Notes: generated from the sequence alone by a model not told the origin. DNA of 64,000 bases from Streptomyces sp. Q6 (GCF_036967205.1 NZ_CP146022.1:992001-1056000), one strand, 5' to 3'; shown: positions 38,022 to 46,925, counted from the first letter of the stretch. Numbers and translations are program-made.

Positions 38022-38945
38022 ATGAGCAGGCAGCAGCGCGCGGAGATCGACGCGATGGTCCGACGACCGCAGCCAAAGGCCCCTCAGTCGGTGGAGGAGA
38101 TCCGCGCCGGGTTCAGGGCGATGATGGGGGAAATGATCGTCCCGGCCGGGATCCGCACCCGGACTGCGACGCTCGGCGATCGCCCCGCGGTGCTCGTCGA
38201 GCCGCTCGGCACGCCGAAGGCCGGGACGATCCTCTACTTTCACGGCGGGTCTTACGTGGTCGGTTCACCGGAGACGGCGATGTCGCTGACGGGGAACCTG
38301 GTGACCAAAACAGGGTTCAGGGCGTTCTCCCTGGATTACCGGCTCGCCCCTGAGTTTCCCTTCCCGGCCGCGATCGAGGATGGAGTGAGTGCCTACCGCG
38401 CACTTCTCGACAGCGGCGAAGACCCTTCGGCGATCGCGTTCGCCGGGGACTCCGCCGGTGGTGGCCTCACCGTCACCACCTGCCTCGCCGCCCGCGACGC
38501 AGGCCTGCCTATGCCCGCCGCAATCGTGGCGTTCTCCCCCGGACTCGACATGACCCGGACAGGCGAGAGCATGGACACCAAGGCGGGCATCGACCCGTTC
38601 TTCACGCGTGAGGGCCTGGAACACACCGGGGCCATGTACCTTGCGGGACAGGAACCGCATCAGCCCATGCTCAGCCCCGCCACCCTCGCCGACCTGACCG
38701 GCTTCCCTCCGATGCTTCTGCAGGCGGGCACCAACGAAATACTCCTGGACGACTCCACACGCATGGCCACGCGCGCATGGGAAGCCGGAGTGGACGTCAT
38801 CCTGGACATCACCGCTGGCGTTCCACATGTCTTCCAGGCGTTCGCAGGCGCCCTGGACGAAGCCGACGAGGCACTGGACCGCGCCGCTCTCTTTCTCAGC
38901 CAGCACATCCGCACCAAGGGCACGGCACGCACGTCGGCGGGCTGA
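38022..38945 (+). CDS. Alpha/beta hydrolase, hormone-sensitive-lipase type esterase
   Basis: Carboxylesterase of 307 residues. The oxyanion-hole motif is YFHGGSYVVGSP (about 74-85), the nucleophile motif GDSAGGGL (about 143-150), with the acid in NEILLDDSTRM and the His in VPHVFQAF near the end. This is the HSL group (family IV esterases). No signal peptide. The ATG at 38022 has GGAGG upstream. It is divergent from the MarR gene and probably repressed by it until a substrate appears. Substrate unknown. Confidence 0.9.
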   Translation: MSRQQRAEIDAMVRRPQPKAPQSVEEIRAGFRAMMGEMIVPAGIRTRTATLGDRPAVLVEPLGTPKAGTILYFHGGSYVVGSPETAMSLTGNLVTKTGFRAFSLDYRLAPEFPFPAAIEDGVSAYRALLDSGEDPSAIAFAGDSAGGGLTVTTCLAARDAGLPMPAAIVAFSPGLDMTRTGESMDTKAGIDPFFTREGLEHTGAMYLAGQEPHQPMLSPATLADLTGFPPMLLQAGTNEILLDDSTRMATRAWEAGVDVILDITAGVPHVFQAFAGALDEADEALDRAALFLSQHIRTKGTARTSAG

Positions 38946-39162
38946 AACTCCGCAGGCGGTCTCATACGGACCACGGTCCGAACCCCAGGCCCCGTCTCGC
39001 GCGTTCCTGTTCCTGGCGGCCGGCACGCCACCTCGCTCCGAGGGCCGTTCAAGACGAACCCGAGGAGGAAGGTCCGGCCTCACCGCACGGCACGGTCCTC
39101 AACATCATCGGCATCCACCTCTACCCGCAGCGGCCCCACGGGACGGTGCTGCTCGGGCTGCG

Positions 39163-39672
39163 TCACCCCAACTCCGCGTTCAGACCGTCCACCTGGCACG
39201 TTTTGCCTGTACCGGTGATCTCTACAGCTCCTGGTCGAGGGAACGGCAGGACATCCCAACCCATCGGCCACCCTTGCGCGTTGAGGTCCGGGATCTCCGC
39301 TTCAATCTGCCGCGGCACACGATGCAGCCACCAGCGCAAACCCCGGTCGCCCTGACCCGGCCAACCTACCGTGGAGCTCCGGAAACGCTCATCGATCCCG
39401 TCGAGTTCAGGCTGTCGAATGGCACGGACCCGAGGCGGCAAGAGCCGCCAGATCCTGGCCAGGGCTGTACGACACTCCAGGTCGTTGGCAAGCTCCGGCG
39501 CCGACCACCCGTACCCCTCCTCCACATCCGCGACCAGCGCGCCCCACGCCTCGAAGAGAGAGTTCAGGGTCCAAGCAGGGCCGAGCGCAGAGCGGACCGC
39601 GGTATGTACGGCCGCGTACTCATCAACCGTCAGCCGTACCTCATCAGCCATCTCCGGGGATACACGATCCAT
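39163..39672 (-). CDS. Hypothetical protein
   Basis: Open frame of 169 residues with normal actinomycete codon use. Visible stretches are RLTVDEYAAVHTAVRSALGP, AWTLNSLFEAWGALVADVEE, GYGWSAPELANDLECRTALA and GLRWWLHRVPRQIEAEI. No signal peptide or membrane segment. I do not recognise the family. The start is uncertain, since a second ATG at codon 8 is equally possible. The small gene downstream of its start region (39772-39996) lies on the same strand. Confidence 0.55.
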   Translation of the reverse strand: MDRVSPEMADEVRLTVDEYAAVHTAVRSALGPAWTLNSLFEAWGALVADVEEGYGWSAPELANDLECRTALARIWRLLPPRVRAIRQPELDGIDERFRSSTVGWPGQGDRGLRWWLHRVPRQIEAEIPDLNAQGWPMGWDVLPFPRPGAVEITGTGKTCQVDGLNAELG

Positions 39673-39771
39673 GCATCCACTCTCCCAAGGCGCCAGACGA
39701 CTGGGCCATCGTCCTCAGCCATCGCGAGTACGACCTTTCGGTTGCCGGCCTCACTGAGTTGGGCAGAACCA

Positions 39772-39996
39772 TCACGGAATCGCGTCCTGACCGATTTCAC
39801 AGATCCTCATCACTTCCCGAGCCGGATGAGGGCGGGCCTGCGCAGGGGGCTGCCCAGCGGCCGTGAGGATGTCCTCGCGCTGCCGCTCCGGTGACGAGGT
39901 CGCCGCCTTCATCCGCGACAGTCGGCGCACGCCGAGCAGGCACTTACCGCATCCGTCGTAGGGCCGTTCGACCTCATCCAGGTTCGTGTCGTGCAT
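39772..39996 (-). CDS. Small hypothetical protein with a Cys pair
   Basis: Open frame of 74 residues beginning MHDTNLDEVERPYDGCGKCL. The single C-x2-C could be half of a metal site. The remainder (SRMKAATSSPERQREDILTA) is charged and probably helical. No family is recognised. Its status as a gene rests on codon use and a plausible AGGCG site only. Confidence 0.4.
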   Translation of the reverse strand: MHDTNLDEVERPYDGCGKCLLGVRRLSRMKAATSSPERQREDILTAAGQPPAQARPHPAREVMRICEIGQDAIP

Positions 39997-40068
39997 CGCC
40001 TCTCCTCGTCGCGCGCAGCGTAAGGAGGATCGACGGCCACCCCTAAGACGATCTTGCTTCGTCCCAGG

Positions 40069-40491
40069 TCACCCCAGGAAGCTCAACCGAACCTGACGGT
40101 GGTTGTTATCAACGTTGGTATCCACCAGACACACCGACTGCCACGTCCCCAGTTCGAGCCCGCCCCCCACCACCGGCAGCGTCGCGTGCGGTGGCACCAG
40201 GGCCGGGAGGACGTGGTCGCGGCCGTGGCCCGGGGAGCCGTGGCGGTGCTGCCAGCGGTTGTCGGCGGGGAGGAGGGTGTGCAGGGCGGCGAGGAGGTCG
40301 TCGTCGCTGCCCGCGCCGGTCTCGATGACGGCGATGCCCGCCGTGGCGTGCGGGACGAAGATGTTGAGGAGGCCGTCGCGGTCCCCGGCGACCTCGCGCA
40401 GGAAGGACTCGCAGTCGCGGGTGAGGTCGACGATCCGCTCGGTGGAGCCGGTGGTGACGTTCAGGACGCGTGTCGTGAAGGCATCGGGCAT
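40069..40491 (-). CDS. YjbQ/UPF0047-family protein
   Basis: Small cytosolic protein of 140 residues from the ATG at 40491. The family marks are LLNIFVPHATAGIAVIETGA, SPGHGRDHVLPALVPPHATL (conserved His residues of the active pocket) and GTWQSVCLVDTNVDNNHRQV at the end. YjbQ-like proteins are trimeric; Escherichia coli YjbQ has weak thiamine-phosphate-synthase activity, and the physiological role is unclear. It is divergent from the sulfur leader peptide gene, about 120 bases away. A fragment of a second copy lies at 35.75 kb. Confidence 0.88.
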   Translation of the reverse strand: MPDAFTTRVLNVTTGSTERIVDLTRDCESFLREVAGDRDGLLNIFVPHATAGIAVIETGAGSDDDLLAALHTLLPADNRWQHRHGSPGHGRDHVLPALVPPHATLPVVGGGLELGTWQSVCLVDTNVDNNHRQVRLSFLG

Positions 40492-40577
40492 GGGGCCATT
40501 GTCGCCCACGCGTCCCGCGCGTGCCGCACGCCGTGCGACCGACAGGTGACACAGAAGGTCCAGCCGGTGAGACGCCA

Positions 40578-40607
40578 TTGACCGCGTGTCGACAACCTGG
40601 CTACGTT
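40578..40607 (+). promoter_or_regulatory. Promoter of the sulfonate operon leader
   Basis: TTGACC at 40578-40583 and TACGTT at 40602-40607 with 18 bases between. The leader ATG is only 7 bases past the -10 box, so transcription should begin at or next to the ATG and the leader message would be leaderless. Confidence 0.6.
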
Positions 40608-40614
40608 CTGCGGC

Positions 40615-40698
40615 ATGTTGCGTTCAGTCCTGCTCACCACGCGCGGTCACATCGACCTGCTGCGGGTGGCCTCCGCCGCGTGTCGTCGCGGCCACTGA
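40615..40698 (+). CDS. Sulfur-type regulatory leader peptide
   Basis: A 27-codon frame whose core reads LTTRGHIDLLRVASAACRR. This matches the conserved actinomycete leader peptides with an RGHIDLLRVA(S/G)AACRR-type end found upstream of sulfur-metabolism genes. The Cys codon near the end is the likely sensor: slow decoding when cysteine is short would change folding of the downstream RNA. It precedes the sulfonate transporter by 131 bases. No ribosome site is needed if the message is leaderless. The peptide itself probably has no enzyme role. Confidence 0.85.
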   Translation: MLRSVLLTTRGHIDLLRVASAACRRGH

Positions 40699-40751
40699 CG
40701 CCTTCCCCGCGCTTCTTTCTCGCACGTCCCCCTTCTTTTCCGTTCTCGCTC

Positions 40752-40789
40752 CGGCATGCACGCGCGCCGGCGTGCCGCTGACGCACGCC
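40752..40789 (+). promoter_or_regulatory. Mutually exclusive hairpins, candidate attenuator
   Basis: Stem A pairs 40752-40759 (CGGCATGC) with 40770-40777 (GCGTGCCG), with one G-U pair. Stem B pairs GGCGTGC (40769-40775) with GCACGCC (40783-40789). They share 40770-40775, so only one can form. They lie 54-91 bases after the leader stop and before ssuC. The layout fits ribosome-controlled attenuation. Folding was done by eye. Confidence 0.4.
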
Positions 40790-40829
40790 CGCTGACGCCG
40801 GGGCGCACCCTCCCCTGCCGTGGAGTGCC

Positions 40830-41720
40830 ATGAGCATCAGTCATGCCCCGCCGCCCGAGTCGCCGGCCACCGGCCTGCCCGAGAAGACGGGCACGCCGGA
40901 CACGCCGGACGCCGGTCCCGAACTCGTCCCGCTCGTCCCGTCCTCCACCCGCCGCACCCGCGTCCCGCGCTGGCTGCGCCGCACCTCCGGCCCCCTGCTG
41001 CTGCTCGCGCTGTGGCAACTCCTCAGCTCCACAGGGGTGTTGACGGCCGATGTGCTCGCGTCGCCGGGCACGATCGCGCGGGTCGGTCGCGATCTCATCG
41101 CCGACGGGTCGCTCCCTTCCGCGATGGGCGTCTCCCTGCAACGCGTCGCCGTCGGGCTGCTGTTCGGCCTGGTGGTCGGCACCGGACTCGCGCTCGTGTC
41201 CGGGCTCTTCCGGGTCGGCGAGGACCTCGTCGACGCCAGTGTGCAGATGCTGCGGACCGTGCCGTTCGTCGGGCTGATCCCGCTGTTCATCATCTGGTTC
41301 GGCATCGGTGAGGCACCGAAGATCGCCATCATCACGCTGGGCGTCTCGTTCCCGCTGTATCTGAACATCTACGCCGGTATCCGTGGCGTGGACTCCCAAC
41401 TCATCGAGGCCGGAGAGTCGTTGGGGCTCGGTCGATGGGGTCTCGTACGACACGTCGTGCTGCCGGGCGCACTGCCCGGCGCCATGACCGGCCTGCGCTA
41501 CTCGCTCGGTATCGCCTGGCTCGCGCTGGTCTTCGCCGAGCAGGTCAACGCCGACTCCGGCATCGGGTTCCTGATGGTGCAGGCACGGGACTTCCTGCGC
41601 ACCGACGTCATCGTCGTCTGCCTGATCGTCTACGCGTTCCTCGGCCTGCTCGCCGACTTCGTCGTCCGTTCCCTCGAAAGGCTGTTGCTGCAATGGCGAC
41701 CGACGTTCACCGGCCGGTGA
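40830..41720 (+). CDS. ssuC: Sulfonate ABC transporter permease
   Basis: Inner-membrane permease of 296 residues: a Pro-rich cytosolic N-terminus (1-50), then six likely helices. The docking loop reads LIEAGESLGLGRWGLVRHVV (about 192-211), followed by LPGALPGAMTGLRYSLGIAW, typical of SsuC/TauC. It is the first structural gene after the leader peptide, followed by ssuB with a 28-base overlap. Aliphatic sulfonates are the likely substrate because SsuD is encoded in the same run. Confidence 0.9.
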   Translation: MSISHAPPPESPATGLPEKTGTPDTPDAGPELVPLVPSSTRRTRVPRWLRRTSGPLLLLALWQLLSSTGVLTADVLASPGTIARVGRDLIADGSLPSAMGVSLQRVAVGLLFGLVVGTGLALVSGLFRVGEDLVDASVQMLRTVPFVGLIPLFIIWFGIGEAPKIAIITLGVSFPLYLNIYAGIRGVDSQLIEAGESLGLGRWGLVRHVVLPGALPGAMTGLRYSLGIAWLALVFAEQVNADSGIGFLMVQARDFLRTDVIVVCLIVYAFLGLLADFVVRSLERLLLQWRPTFTGR

Positions 41721-42466
41721 CCCCTGCCGTACCGACGGGTTCCGCCGTTCACGTCGAGGGGCTCACCCGCTCCTTCGACGGGCGTGCCGTCATCGACGAC
41801 CTCCGACTCGACGTGCGGCCCGGTGAGTTCGTCGCCCTACTCGGGCGGAGCGGCTGCGGCAAGTCGACGCTGCTGCGCATCCTCGCGGGGCTCGACCGGG
41901 ACATCGAGGGCACCGTCCTCGTACCGCGCCGCAAGGCCGTCGCGTTCCAGTCGCCGCGACTGATGCCGTGGAAGAAGGTGTGGCGCAATGTGCTCCTCGG
42001 GCTTCCGGGCAAGCCCGAACGGGACGTCGCGGAGCGGGCGTTGGACGAGGTGGGGCTCTCGCACCGGGCGAGCGCCTGGCCCAAGACACTCTCCGGCGGC
42101 GAGGCCCAGCGCGCCTCGCTCGCCCGCGCCCTGGTACGCGAACCCGATCTCCTGCTGCTCGACGAGCCGTTCGGCGCACTCGACGCGCTGACCCGCATCA
42201 AGGCGCAGCGGCTGGTCGGCGAGCTGTGGCAGCGGCGGGGCTGCGCCGTGCTGCTGGTCACGCACGACGTGGAGGAGGCGGTGCTCCTCGCCGACCGGGT
42301 GCTCGTGATGGACGGCGGCGTGATCGCGTACGAGACCCGCGTCGATCTGGAGCGGCCGCGCGATCTCACCGACCCGCGCTTCGCCGAACTGCGCGCGGAA
42401 CTGCTGCGGCGCCTGGGCGTCGACGACACCGCTCCCAGCGAGGCCGAGAAGCAGCCCGCCGCCTAG
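41693..42466 (+). CDS. ssuB: Sulfonate ABC transporter ATPase
   Basis: Cytosolic ATPase of 257 residues driving the SsuC channel. Walker A GRSGCGKST (about 52-60), signature LSGGEAQRASLARAL (about 132-146), Walker B LLLLDEPFGALDAL, and the switch His in LLVTHDVEEAV. The start ATG at 41693 lies 28 bases inside ssuC, giving tight coupling. MPWKKVWRNVLLGL is the Q-loop neighbour typical of nitrate/sulfonate/taurine ATPases. Confidence 0.92.
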   Translation: MATDVHRPVTPAVPTGSAVHVEGLTRSFDGRAVIDDLRLDVRPGEFVALLGRSGCGKSTLLRILAGLDRDIEGTVLVPRRKAVAFQSPRLMPWKKVWRNVLLGLPGKPERDVAERALDEVGLSHRASAWPKTLSGGEAQRASLARALVREPDLLLLDEPFGALDALTRIKAQRLVGELWQRRGCAVLLVTHDVEEAVLLADRVLVMDGGVIAYETRVDLERPRDLTDPRFAELRAELLRRLGVDDTAPSEAEKQPAA

Positions 42467-42522
42467 AGCCACCCGCCACCCCACCGCCGCTCCCCCACCA
42501 CCCTCCCCTGAACGGACTTGAC

Positions 42523-43554
42523 ATGCGACGCCCCCTCCTGCCCGCCCTGCTCACCCCCCTCGCCCTGCTCCTCGCCGCCTGCTCCGGCGCCTCCTCCGCC
42601 AGTACGACCACCGGCGGCGACACCGACGGGAAGGGATCGCTCACCCTCAACGTCGGTGACCAGAAGGGCGGTTCGGAAGCGGTGCTGCGGGCCGCCGGTG
42701 AACTCGACGACCTCGACTACAAGATCCGCTGGTCGACGTTCACGTCCGGTCCACCGCTCCTCGAAGCCGTCAACGCGAAGGCCGTCGACATCGGCGGCGT
42801 CGGCAACACCCCGCCCGTCTTCGCGGCCGGCGCCGGATCGAAGATCAAGGTCGTCGCGGCGAGCCACGGCACGGCGAAGGGCGACACGATCCTCGTCCCG
42901 AACGACTCCGCGCTCCGCAAGCCCGCCGAACTGAAGGGCAAGGCGATCGCCGTCGCCCAGGGCTCGTCGGCGCACTACCAGCTCGTCGCGTCCCTGAAGA
43001 AGGCCGGGCTCGGGCTCGATGACGTCAAGGTCAAGTACCTCCAACCGGCCGACGCGCTGGCCGCGTTCACCAGCGGCAAGGTCGACGCGTGGGCGGTCTG
43101 GGACCCCTACACCTCGCAGGTGCTGCGCGCCGATCAGGGCCGGGTGCTGACCGACGGCGACGGGCTCACCAACGGGCTCGCCTTCCAGGTCGCCGCACCC
43201 GCCGCCCTCGCCGACAAGAAGAAGTCCGCCGCGATCAAGGACTATCTGGACCGGCTGCGGCGCGCGCAGAACTGGGTCTACAAGCACCCCGACCAGTGGG
43301 CGAAGGTGTGGGCCAAGGAGACCGGACTGCCGTACGAGGTCGCGCTGGACGCCGTGAAGCGCACCAACGGCACCCGGGTGACCGTCGCCGTCGACAAGGC
43401 GGTGATCGCCTCCGAGCAGCAGATCGCCGACACGTTCTCCCAGCTCAAGCTGATCCCGCGCAAGGTCGACTTCTCGACGTTCGTCGACACGCGCTTCAAC
43501 GGCGAGCTGCCGCCGTCCTCCACCGCACCGCGCACCTACGGCAAGGAGTCATGA
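42523..43554 (+). CDS. ssuA: Sulfonate-binding lipoprotein
   Basis: Extracytoplasmic binding protein of 343 residues with a short signal peptide ending in LLAAC (Cys at about 20). Typical SsuA features are ALRKPAELKGKAIAVAQGSS, TSGKVDAWAVWDPYTSQVLR, and LPYEVALDAVKRTNG near the C-terminus. It follows ssuB by 56 bases and precedes ssuD by 4 bases. It delivers alkanesulfonates to SsuC. Confidence 0.9.
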   Translation: MRRPLLPALLTPLALLLAACSGASSASTTTGGDTDGKGSLTLNVGDQKGGSEAVLRAAGELDDLDYKIRWSTFTSGPPLLEAVNAKAVDIGGVGNTPPVFAAGAGSKIKVVAASHGTAKGDTILVPNDSALRKPAELKGKAIAVAQGSSAHYQLVASLKKAGLGLDDVKVKYLQPADALAAFTSGKVDAWAVWDPYTSQVLRADQGRVLTDGDGLTNGLAFQVAAPAALADKKKSAAIKDYLDRLRRAQNWVYKHPDQWAKVWAKETGLPYEVALDAVKRTNGTRVTVAVDKAVIASEQQIADTFSQLKLIPRKVDFSTFVDTRFNGELPPSSTAPRTYGKES

Positions 43555-43558
43555 CCCC

Positions 43559-44728
43559 ATGACCGTCTCTCTGCACTGGTTCCTGCCGACCGGCGGCGAC
43601 GGCCGCACCCTCGTGGACCGGCACGCCTTCTCCGCGGGCGCGCTGGAACGTACGCCCGGCGGCGCGATCGCCGGAGTACGCGCGCCGAGCCTCGACTACC
43701 TCGTCCAGATAGCCAAGGCGGCCGAGCAGTTGGGCTTCGAAGCGGTGCTGACGCCGACCGGCACGTGGTGCGAGGACGCGTGGCTGACGACGGTCGCGCT
43801 CGCCCAGCACACCGAGCGGCTGAAGTTCCTCGTGGCGTTCCGGCCCGGCGTGATCTCGCCGGTGCTCGCCGCGCAGATGGCCTCGACGTACCAACGCCTC
43901 ACGAACGGGCGGCTGTTGCTCAACGTCGTCACCGGAGGCGACTCGACCGAGCAGCGGCGCTACGGCGACCACCTCGACCACGACCGCCGCTACGCCCGCA
44001 CCGACGAGTTCCTCTCGGTCGTGCGCGGCGTGTGGGGCGGGACGGCGCGGAGCCCGTACGACTTCTCCGGTGAGCATTACCAGGTCGACGCCGGGTTCTC
44101 GGCGCTGCCGCCGGACCCGCTGCCGCAGATCTTCTTCGGGGGTTCGTCGGCCGCGGCCGGGCCGGTCGCGGCGCGGCACACGGACGTCTATCTGACGTGG
44201 GGCGAGCCGCCGCAGCAGGTCAAGGAGAAGATCGACTGGATCCGGTCGCTCGCCGAGCGGGAGGGCCGCACCGTCCGGTTCGGGATCCGGCTGCACACGA
44301 TCTCCCGCGACTCGTCGCGGGAGGCATGGGCGACGGCGGACCGGCTGCTCGACGACCTCTCCCCCGAGACCGTCGCCGCGGCGCAGGCCGCGCTCGGGCG
44401 CAGCGAGTCCGTGGGGCAGCAGCGGATGCTCGCGCTGCACGGCGGCAAGCGCGAGGGGCTGGAGATCTCGCCCAATCTGTGGGCGGGCGTGGGCCTGGTG
44501 CGCGGCGGGGCCGGTACGGCGCTGGTCGGCAGCCACGCGGAGGTCGCGGACCGGATCGAGGAGTACCACGCGCTCGGCGTGGAGCACTTCGTGCTCTCCG
44601 GCTATCCGCATCTGGAAGAGGCGTACTGGTTCGGGGAGGGCGTGATCCCGGAACTGGCGGCGCGCGGACTGCTGAAGTCCGTCGCCCCTCAGGGGGGTGC
44701 GCCGCTGCTGAGCGCGAGCGGGCGCTGA
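43559..44728 (+). CDS. ssuD: FMNH2-dependent alkanesulfonate monooxygenase
   Basis: Luciferase-like monooxygenase of 389 residues that cleaves alkanesulfonates to aldehyde and sulfite with FMNH2 and O2. Marks are LHWFLPTGGDGR at the start, LTPTGTWCEDAWLTTVALAQ (about 62-81), NGRLLLNVVTGGDSTEQRRYG and the C-terminal HFVLSGYPHLEEAYWFGEGV. It closes the transporter run and confirms sulfonate use as the pathway. No ssuE flavin reductase is encoded next to it; the flavoprotein downstream is not of that family. Confidence 0.93.
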   Translation: MTVSLHWFLPTGGDGRTLVDRHAFSAGALERTPGGAIAGVRAPSLDYLVQIAKAAEQLGFEAVLTPTGTWCEDAWLTTVALAQHTERLKFLVAFRPGVISPVLAAQMASTYQRLTNGRLLLNVVTGGDSTEQRRYGDHLDHDRRYARTDEFLSVVRGVWGGTARSPYDFSGEHYQVDAGFSALPPDPLPQIFFGGSSAAAGPVAARHTDVYLTWGEPPQQVKEKIDWIRSLAEREGRTVRFGIRLHTISRDSSREAWATADRLLDDLSPETVAAAQAALGRSESVGQQRMLALHGGKREGLEISPNLWAGVGLVRGGAGTALVGSHAEVADRIEEYHALGVEHFVLSGYPHLEEAYWFGEGVIPELAARGLLKSVAPQGGAPLLSASGR

Positions 44729-44780
44729 GCCAGGCACGGCGTACGGGAAGATCTCGGGCCCCGGTCGAGTTGGTAGAAAC

Positions 44781-45908
44781 GTGAACGACATCGGGGTACG
44801 AGACACCGCCGCCGCGACGGACGCGGGGCAGCACCGGTCGGTGGCCGTAGTGGTCATCGGCGCCGGTCAGGCCGGTCTGTCCGCCGCCCACCATCTGCGG
44901 CGGTCCGGATTCGAGCCGGAGCGCGACTTCGTCGTTCTCGACCACGCACCCCGGCCGGGCGGCGCCTGGCAGTTCCGCTGGCCGTCCCTGACCTACGGCA
45001 AGGTTCACGGCATGCATGCGTTGCCGGGCATGGAACTCACCGGCGCCGACCCGGCCCGTCCCTCCTCGGAGGTCATCGCCGAGTACTTCACCGCGTACGA
45101 GGAGACCTTCGATCTGCGCGTACGGCGCCCCGTCGACGTACGGGCCGTACGGGAAGGGCAGGACGGGCGGCTGCGCGTCGAGACGTCGGACGGGGTGTGG
45201 TCGACCCGTGCCCTGATCAACGCGACGGGCACCTGGGACCGGCCGTTCTGGCCGCGCTACCCGGGCCAGGAATCGTTCCGCGGGCGGCAGTTGCACACCG
45301 CGCAGTACCCGGGGCCCAAGGAGTTCGCCGGGCAGCGGGTCGTCGTGGTGGGCGGTGGCGCGTCCGGTACGCAGCACCTGATGGAGATCGCTCCGTACGC
45401 GGCCGCGACGACCTGGGTGACGCGCCGGCCGCCGATCTTCCGCGAGGGGCCGTTCACCGAGGACTGGGGCCGGTCGGCCGTCGCGATGGTGGAGGAGCGG
45501 GTGCGGGAGGGGCTGACGCCGCTGAGTGTCGTCTCGGTGACCGGGCTCGCGGTGAACGACGCGATCCGCGCGGCCCGCGCGCACGGGGTCCTGGACCGTC
45601 TCCCGATGTTCGACCGGATCACGCCGACGGGTGTGGCCTGGGACGACGGGCGCACGGTCGAGGCCGATGTGATCCTGTGGGCCACCGGCTTCCGGGCGGC
45701 GATCGACCATCTGGCGCCGCTCAGGCTGCGCGAGCCGGGCGGCGGCATCCGGATGGAGGGCACGCGCGCGGCGCTCGATCCCCGGGTGCATCTGGTGGGG
45801 TACGGCCCATCGGCGAGCACCATCGGCGCGAACCGGGCCGGGCGGGCCGCGGTGCGGGAGATTCGGCGGCTGCTGGCCGGGGAGCCGGTGTCCGTCCCCG
45901 CGGTGTGA
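44781..45908 (+). CDS. FAD/NAD(P)-dependent monooxygenase-like flavoprotein
   Basis: Cytosolic flavoprotein of 375 residues with two nucleotide-binding folds: VVVIGAGQAGLSAAHHLRRS (about 25-44, FAD) and RVVVVGGGASGTQHLMEIAP (about 188-207, NAD(P)H). INATGTWDRPFWPRYPGQES between them is typical of flavin-containing monooxygenases and CzcO-like proteins. It starts at a GTG 52 bases after ssuD, so it may share the operon and act on sulfur compounds, but the substrate is unknown. Confidence 0.82.
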   Translation: MNDIGVRDTAAATDAGQHRSVAVVVIGAGQAGLSAAHHLRRSGFEPERDFVVLDHAPRPGGAWQFRWPSLTYGKVHGMHALPGMELTGADPARPSSEVIAEYFTAYEETFDLRVRRPVDVRAVREGQDGRLRVETSDGVWSTRALINATGTWDRPFWPRYPGQESFRGRQLHTAQYPGPKEFAGQRVVVVGGGASGTQHLMEIAPYAAATTWVTRRPPIFREGPFTEDWGRSAVAMVEERVREGLTPLSVVSVTGLAVNDAIRAARAHGVLDRLPMFDRITPTGVAWDDGRTVEADVILWATGFRAAIDHLAPLRLREPGGGIRMEGTRAALDPRVHLVGYGPSASTIGANRAGRAAVREIRRLLAGEPVSVPAV

Positions 45909-45927
45909 GACAGGCCCGGACAGTGCG

Positions 45928-45954
45928 CGGGCGCGACGTCCGGCGCCGCGCCCG
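45928..45954. terminator. Stem-loop between convergent genes
   Basis: CGGGCGCG at 45928-45935 pairs with CGCGCCCG at 45947-45954 around an 11-base loop, between the flavoprotein stop and the convergent MltG-like gene. Confidence 0.6.
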
Positions 45955-45968
45955 TGAGGTCGTCCGGG

Positions 45969-46805
45969 TCAGCCCGACTTCTCCGCCTTGGCCTGGTTCT
46001 TGTTGAACTCCGCGACGTTCCGCTGCTGCTCGTCGAAGTCCGCGGTGAAGCGGGTGTCGCCCGGCTTGACCGTGACGAAGTACAGCCAGTCCCCCTGCGC
46101 CGGGCTGATGGCCGCCTTCAGCGCCTGCTCGCCCGGGTTGCCGATGGGAGAGGGGGGCAGCCCCATGCGCGCGTACGTGTTGTACGGACTCTGGAGCTTG
46201 GTGTCCTTGTCGCTGGTGGCGAGCGTGGAGCGGCCGAGCGCGTAGTTGATGGTGGAGTCCATCTGGAGCGGCATGCCGTGGTCGAGCCGGTTGAGGATGA
46301 CGCGGGCGACCTTGGCCATGTCCTGTGCGTTGTCCGCCTCGGCCTCGACGATGCTCGCGATGGTGACCGTCTGGTACAGGTTCATCGCGTCGTGGTCGGC
46401 GCCCGCCGTGGTGTTCGGGCCGCCGTACTTCTTGTTGGCCGTGTTCACCATGTACGCCAGGACGGACTGCGGTGTCGACTTGTCGGTCAGCGGATACGTC
46501 GCCGGGAAGAGGTACCCCTCGGGATTGCCACCCGCGTCACTCGGAAGCTTGAGGCCCGCCTTGGGCACGGCCTTCTTCGTGCTGCCCGCAGGCAGTTCGA
46601 GCGCCTTGTCCACGGCGGCGTAGATCTGGCCCGAGCGCCACCCTTCCGGGATGGTCAGTGCTGTGGGCCGCCCTTCGTCGCCGCCTGCGAGGGCCAGTGG
46701 CACCGCGACGGCGGTGGCCGCCACGACGGCCCCGGTCGCCATCAGGGCGACGCGCCCGCGGCGCGTGAGTCGGATGGTGCTCCGTCGCGGAGTCTCGTTC
46801 AGCAT
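45969..46805 (-). CDS. MltG/YceG-like endolytic transglycosylase
   Basis: Membrane-anchored peptidoglycan lytic transglycosylase of 278 residues. One N-terminal helix (ALMATGAVVAATAVAVPLAL) is followed by TALTIPEGWRSGQIYAAVDK, NPEGYLFPATYPL, TIASIVEAEADNAQDMAKVA with the catalytic Glu, RVILNRLDHGMPLQMDSTIN, and YNTYARMGLPPSPIGNPG. It is shorter than the main MltG of streptomycetes and lacks the LysM-like part, so it is probably a paralogue rather than the housekeeping copy in the aroE region. Confidence 0.88.
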   Translation of the reverse strand: MLNETPRRSTIRLTRRGRVALMATGAVVAATAVAVPLALAGGDEGRPTALTIPEGWRSGQIYAAVDKALELPAGSTKKAVPKAGLKLPSDAGGNPEGYLFPATYPLTDKSTPQSVLAYMVNTANKKYGGPNTTAGADHDAMNLYQTVTIASIVEAEADNAQDMAKVARVILNRLDHGMPLQMDSTINYALGRSTLATSDKDTKLQSPYNTYARMGLPPSPIGNPGEQALKAAISPAQGDWLYFVTVKPGDTRFTADFDEQQRNVAEFNKNQAKAEKSG

Positions 46806-46925
46806 GCGGGAACGGTAACCCGCACATCAGGGCATTCCCGGCATATCTTCATGTCGGAGACTCGCACCGGCCCCGGGTGGGCCAGCGCCCCGCACGGCGT
46901 GTGCGGTCCGGGCCCGCTCACGCGG

